A stretch of DNA of 64,000 nt from Harmonia axyridis (taxonomy: Eukaryota > Arthropoda > Insecta > Coleoptera > Coccinellidae). The notes beneath the pieces are model-generated. The model ran no database searches. It worked only from the letters and a program-made list of their open reading frames with translations, and was not told the DNA's origin. The translations under genes and the position numbers were made by a program. Shown piece after piece: positions 51,901-57,900 of the stretch (its first letter is position 1; each line of letters opens with the position of its first letter). Location: NCBI RefSeq assembly GCF_914767665.1, contig NC_059507.1, positions 35,087,270 through 35,151,269 of the forward strand. The letters run 5' to 3'.

Positions 51901-54900
51901 CAAAATAATTTTGAATGACCGTAAAGTGAAGTTGATCGAGATAGTGTGGGGCAAATGGCACTACATGCTCTTCAAGAATGTTCCTTATATACCTATCAGC
52001 ATTCATAGCTCCATTATCAACGACCACTAAGTCTGTGCGAGTAGTCAAAGATATTCCACCCCATACCATAATCGATCCTCCCCCGAAACCAGTAATATTC
52101 AGGAAATTGCACTGAGCATATATTTTATGTGGACGTCTGTATACAAGGGAACGTCGATCACAATGATAGAGGCAGAATCTAGACTCATCTGTGAAGAGAA
52201 CTCTTTCCCAATCAGCCTCTTCCCAATAGATATACTCTCTCGCAAAATCCAAACGCGCCCTTCGATGGGCTGGGGTAAGAGCTGGGCCTCTTGCCGCGAC
52301 ACGAGGCCTTAAATCATGTTCTCTGAGGCGATTTCTTATTGTCTGAGTGCTAATTTGCACCCCAAGAGTTTGCTCAAGCTGATTTTGAAGGAGGCGATCG
52401 GTTGCAAACCGTTGTCTCAACGAAGAAACTCTCAAGTAACGTTCTTGAATGGCAGTTGTTACCCGTGGTCTACCCTGTCCTGGTCTTCAGACATTCATTC
52501 TTGTCTCCCTGGAACACTGCAGAATTCTGGACAAACTTGTATGGAAAACTCCAAACCTTTCTGCAATTCTTGTGTATGTCCACCCTTCTTCTCGCAAAAC
52601 TACCGGTTGGGCACATTCCTCTTGGGTCAAATTGCGTGTTTCGCGTTGCATAGCGATCGAGTGTAGAAAATCAAACGTAAGAAAAACTATTGATCACTAG
52701 AATTGATCGAGAACAACTGATTTCAGAATGGAGCCAACACATTCTAAATCAGATAATCTGATCTTTTTTTATTCCTGCTGGGAAAAAACATCTGTATCGA
52801 AGAAAAACGTTGAAAGTGGATAACATATGCATGCATAATTCTGATAAAAATAATTATCATTGAGAACACCTTCAGTTGTAGAATAAATTTGAGATTTTCA
52901 TAATGTGCGTTAATTTTTTTGCGCAGTGTATCTACTGGACTATCCGCGAGAATTCTGAAATTTTATATTTTGGAAATCTTGGGGGGGGGGGGGGTTAATT
53001 ACACCCAACCCCCCCCCCCCCAATTTCTACGCCCTTGGATTATTTAGGAATCGTTGACCCACTCCGTCACTGTTTGTTTATCTGACCTCGACAAACATCA
53101 ACCCCCTCCTTCAATAAAACTCCAAAACACATCGGAACCTTTGAACTCTGTTCTTTCGATGCCGAACCCCGTCGAAACTTTCCTAATTATCCTGCACAGG
53201 TTCCGACATCGGGAAATAACGTGAGTTATGTATCCTGGCGAACCCTTGGTCGGGTCCAAGGCCTGGAAATTTCCATGGCGTCCACGTTTTCGACCCGTCA
53301 AATTGTTCACAAACGTATCCTGATTTATGCGCTCATCAGGTCCGACTTTACTCCAAAGGCAATATCCGTCACGGGACCCTTTGGGGTGAAGGGGGAAGAA
53401 GGCAGGGGTGATCGAACGTTTGGCAATGTCAAGGTTGCCTATTCTTGTGGGAAATTGTGGTCTTCCTTTCGATTTTTGCGGTTGGGAGATTGGATTCGTG
53501 TGATTTGTCGTTGATTGGTATGTCTCTCAGAGTAATAAACATAGATAATGTCAACACGTCAACAAACAAAACTGCCGCATTTGGAGTGAAGCTAATACTC
53601 AAGTGTATGTCTAAACACCGTTACATCCAGAAAAACTGACTGTTTGATGCGCTTTATGGGCTGGTGGAATCATTGGTCTGTCCTTCTTCGAAAACGATGA
53701 TGGCCAGAACGTTACAGTCAATGGTGATCGGTATAGAGTCATGATTACTGACTTTTTCATTCCTGAATTGAACAACCATGATGTCCAGGAGCTGTGGTTC
53801 CAACAAGACGGCGCAACATGTCACACAGCTCGTGCCACAATCGATTTATTGAAAGACACGTTTGGTGACCGCCTAATTTCACTATTTGAACCTGTGAATT
53901 GGCCTCCAAGATCTTGTGATTTAACACCGCTAGACTACTTTCTGTGGGGCTATGTAAAGTCATTGGTCTATGCGGATAAGCCACAAACCCTTGACCATTT
54001 GGAAGACAACATTCGCCGTGTTATTGCCGATATACGGCCACAAAAAGTCATCGAAAATTGGACGTCCAGATTGGACTACATCCGAGCCAGCCGTGGCGGT
54101 GATATGCCAGAAATCATATTTAAAATGTAATGCCACAAGATTGTCTTGCGGATAAATAAAATTCATGTCAATCGAATAATTCATCGTTGTTTTATTGCAA
54201 TTTAAAGTTCTATAGCTCTAAAAAAAACACCCTATATAAGAACACCTGGAAGAAGATCCAAGAGAATGTGATTGGAACTCAAAAGATATGGAGCTACTAA
54301 GATACTGAAAGCAGATAAATAGAGCCAGGTTTAAAGTTGTAATTGTCACCAATATTAACAATGGTACACATGGTGATGATGAGGAATGGCTCCAAGTGAC
54401 ATTTTACTAGTTAAAGTTAAAATCCTCCATTTTAATGATACAATTTTCTTATCAGGTCATCACCTTAGTCTTTCCGCAATTGCAAGCTAGCACAAACAAT
54501 GACCATTGTATTATTCGTAACTGGCATTATTCCACACTAAAAAAAAAAGTGTCCACACGAAAGCATCAACCCGGAAAACTGCCGAAATTTCAGATCAACT
54601 TTCACAAACGATCCTATTCACATCTTGCCAAGGAAAGCGCATTATCGCGCTTATATTTAGCACACAGGAAGTAACCCATTCATGAATCCGACAAATTTGA
54701 ACAATGTGGCTTGAGGTCCTGCACGCTTCAGCGGGATTGGATATTTCAATTAGCCGTGCACACGTGGTTCCTTGAACGGTTTCCAAAAAAAAAAGACCGC
54801 CCGTCAATCTGTACAAGTTGAAAAATCTAATCTCTGCCAGTTTAACCGCAGATCGTTGTTTTCATTTTCGATTTATCCGTAACTAATTCCACAATCCATC

Positions 54901-57900
54901 ATAACTCTCACCATATCATCTCACACATTGGCCCATTATCGTTTTTGAAGCGGTTTGAGGTTCAGCCAAAATGCATGATACGGTTAATGGTTGGGACGCG
55001 CTGTGGAAAGACCTGATAGCGGGATGATGAATCGTTGGATTGTTTTCAATTTGGGAATAATTCGAGGTTTCATTCCAGTATACAGAGTGGCCACTTTTTT
55101 AATCGGATTGTATTGGTAACTTTAAAACCATAAGAGTTAGAAGGTCGGTCAAATGGAGAAAAAGTTGCATTCATAGAAGCATTGTCAAGCAGTACAAACA
55201 AATCGAGATTATCAGGGCCGGTTATTGAGATATCATAAGAAAAGTAAATTTTGTCATTTTGATTTTTCTTTTTTTCCCAACTTATTTCAAATTTTATCAA
55301 AAAATGTTACAGGAATTTTTTTTCGACAGTAAATTATCCTCAATTTGACGTTATCAGATTTCGTATCCAACGTTTCGTACTCTCTGGGCCACCCTCAACC
55401 TCATTTTTTTCAATACGGACCTGCATATTTTATGACACTTTTCGAAATAACTTTTAACGCTGAATTCAACGATATATTATACAATGTCATTCAAAGTTGA
55501 TTTTTAGGCGATTTTGACTGTTACCCAAATTTACTGGTGTGTATGTAAGAAAAAAACAAGTCTATCAACGATATCAATGTTCTGAACCAAATTCAAATGA
55601 TACCAGAAAAAAAATCGAGAACTGTGACCAGTGAATGGAATTTATCAAAAACTACTGTTAATTAAATAGTCAAGAGACGCGAATACAATGATTTTAAATT
55701 TGAATACCAAGCCTTGCAAAAATTATATCGTAATGATGTCAAAATAAAATTCGATTCAGTAATTTGTTTCAACGGAACAAATGACAAATCCAACAATAGT
55801 GATTCCTCGCGAGAAGATTGAGAATGTATTGGAAGATATTCAAGGAGACGAAACAAGCAAATGTATAAGAAGTATGGATTCCAGAACCGTGAAGTGCATT
55901 TTACCAAATGGTGGACATTTCGAACACTTACTTCATTAATTTTCATTTACTTTCGATTAATCATTTGATTTTTCTTATATTAAATTATACTTTCGTTAAA
56001 TTATTATGAATTGAAATATGTAAATAATTATTACTGGTTTCTTGATTTGATTCTGATATGTTCCATTCAGTTCAAGATGAGTAAGTTGATTTTCTCATCG
56101 AAATGTATTGCATGTTGTTAATTAAAGTAAAGGTACCTAAATGTAATACAGATCCGACCCAAAGAAAATTGGATAAGGGTCAAAATCACCTGAAAACCAA
56201 CATTGAATGACATTGTATGATATATCGTTGAATTCAGCGTTAGAAGTTATTTCGAAAAGTGTCATAAAATATGCAGGTCCGTATTGAAAAAAATGAGGTT
56301 GAGGGTGGCCCAGAGTTTTTTACACCTGAATTCATAAATAAAATCTGTACCAGCCTTCAGTTTTTAAATACAAACATGAAATAAGTTCTAAACCTAAGCT
56401 GCGCGGTTACACAATATAATCCCCAAATTGTTAGTATTCATTTTTTGGTACTAAAAATGAGTATGAAACTATTTTTAATCAAGATATTTCATTGGTCGAA
56501 GAGGACATTCATGGGTATCCCTAGAAGAAAATTTGGAAACAAAATTGCATTTAGCAGTCAGTTCTTGACTCAACACCTTTTAGTCCATATTTCAACCTCA
56601 ATAATGTTTGAATATACGCCAAGATGTCAATTCTCGGAAATTCTATTAGTCAATTGATATTTTTGGCAGTTATACTTTCTTCTGAGATTTCACAACTACC
56701 ATCCAATAAAACGCACAAAACGGAAATGAGTTAAACAATAATTTTAATTAATATCACATAGTTTCATGATTTTTTCAAAAATCACTATACTTGATACGAA
56801 TAGTAGACTTGTAACATAACTTATGTTTCAAAGATAAATCGCCTGTATTGGAAAGTCATTTCCCTCGAAAACCGGTCGCATCCGACAACTTGTCCAAGGA
56901 ATTTTTCCGTCCTAATATCAATCCTCCGAAAATACACATCGGCCCCATGTTCCCCTGATCTTTATGCGATGTTTTTACAAATAATGTGAGAAATTTATAC
57001 GTACCAACTGACAATCTGAACGAGCTCTGATAATTCCCTCGTAATTTCAACACCAAATGTTATGATTCCTCTTGGGTCGAACAGATTCGTGGGTGGTAAC
57101 AGCATCTGGCACGTGGGACCAGAGACATTTCAAGATTTGAAATCTCTACGCAATCTGAGAATGGATAACAACAATTTGCGAGACGTGCCCGCTAAAGCTC
57201 TGGAGGCTGTGCCCCACTTGGAGGTCCTGTAAGTATCAGGATGTCTGCATTCCCGTAGATTTGGGCCTTGTAGATACCCCCCCTCGAGTTCTGGAGGAGT
57301 TAGTGACCAGTCTGAGTCCAAATTTGGTTTGGCGAACTAGGAGATATACGCAAAATTGTCTATTAGGCGTTTGGATGAAAATTTGTTTTAGAAATGGGGG
57401 ATGTTCGGGGACAAAACACTCTTTCATTGCTACTACACATTGGTCATTGAACATTTTTAACAACTTTCGTTATTAACATTGAAATTTCATTACAACCATC
57501 AGTACTAACGCTTGATAACAAAAAGGCAAAAAGTGAGGATGTATTTCTATAAACGTTGTGTTTATCCGATTGGTTTGCTTGTTCATAATAGCTGCCTTGC
57601 TAGGTTAGAATATTCAGCTTTTTTTTTCATTGCTTACAACAAAAAAATCGAGTAATTCGAATAAAACAAGGCACAAAAAACAAAGCAACCGATCAAATGT
57701 ATTTTAGAAATGCAATCATAACTTTTGTCCAATGTAGTATTTATTTATGCTAATTGAATTGTAGTGAAGTTTTCAGGAAGGTAGTCACCTTAAATTGATT
57801 CTTTTGTCTTACCAAAATACTCTTCAAACCAAATACTCATTTGAGATTTCAGCTTGATAGCCTTCTTGATGACACATCTGAGATATAAAGTCCCAGGCTT

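Noticed and set aside
54435..54674. 79-codon ORF with a basic segment
   Set aside because: No domain or splice support. It lies in ordinary intron sequence between a mariner copy and a MITE.
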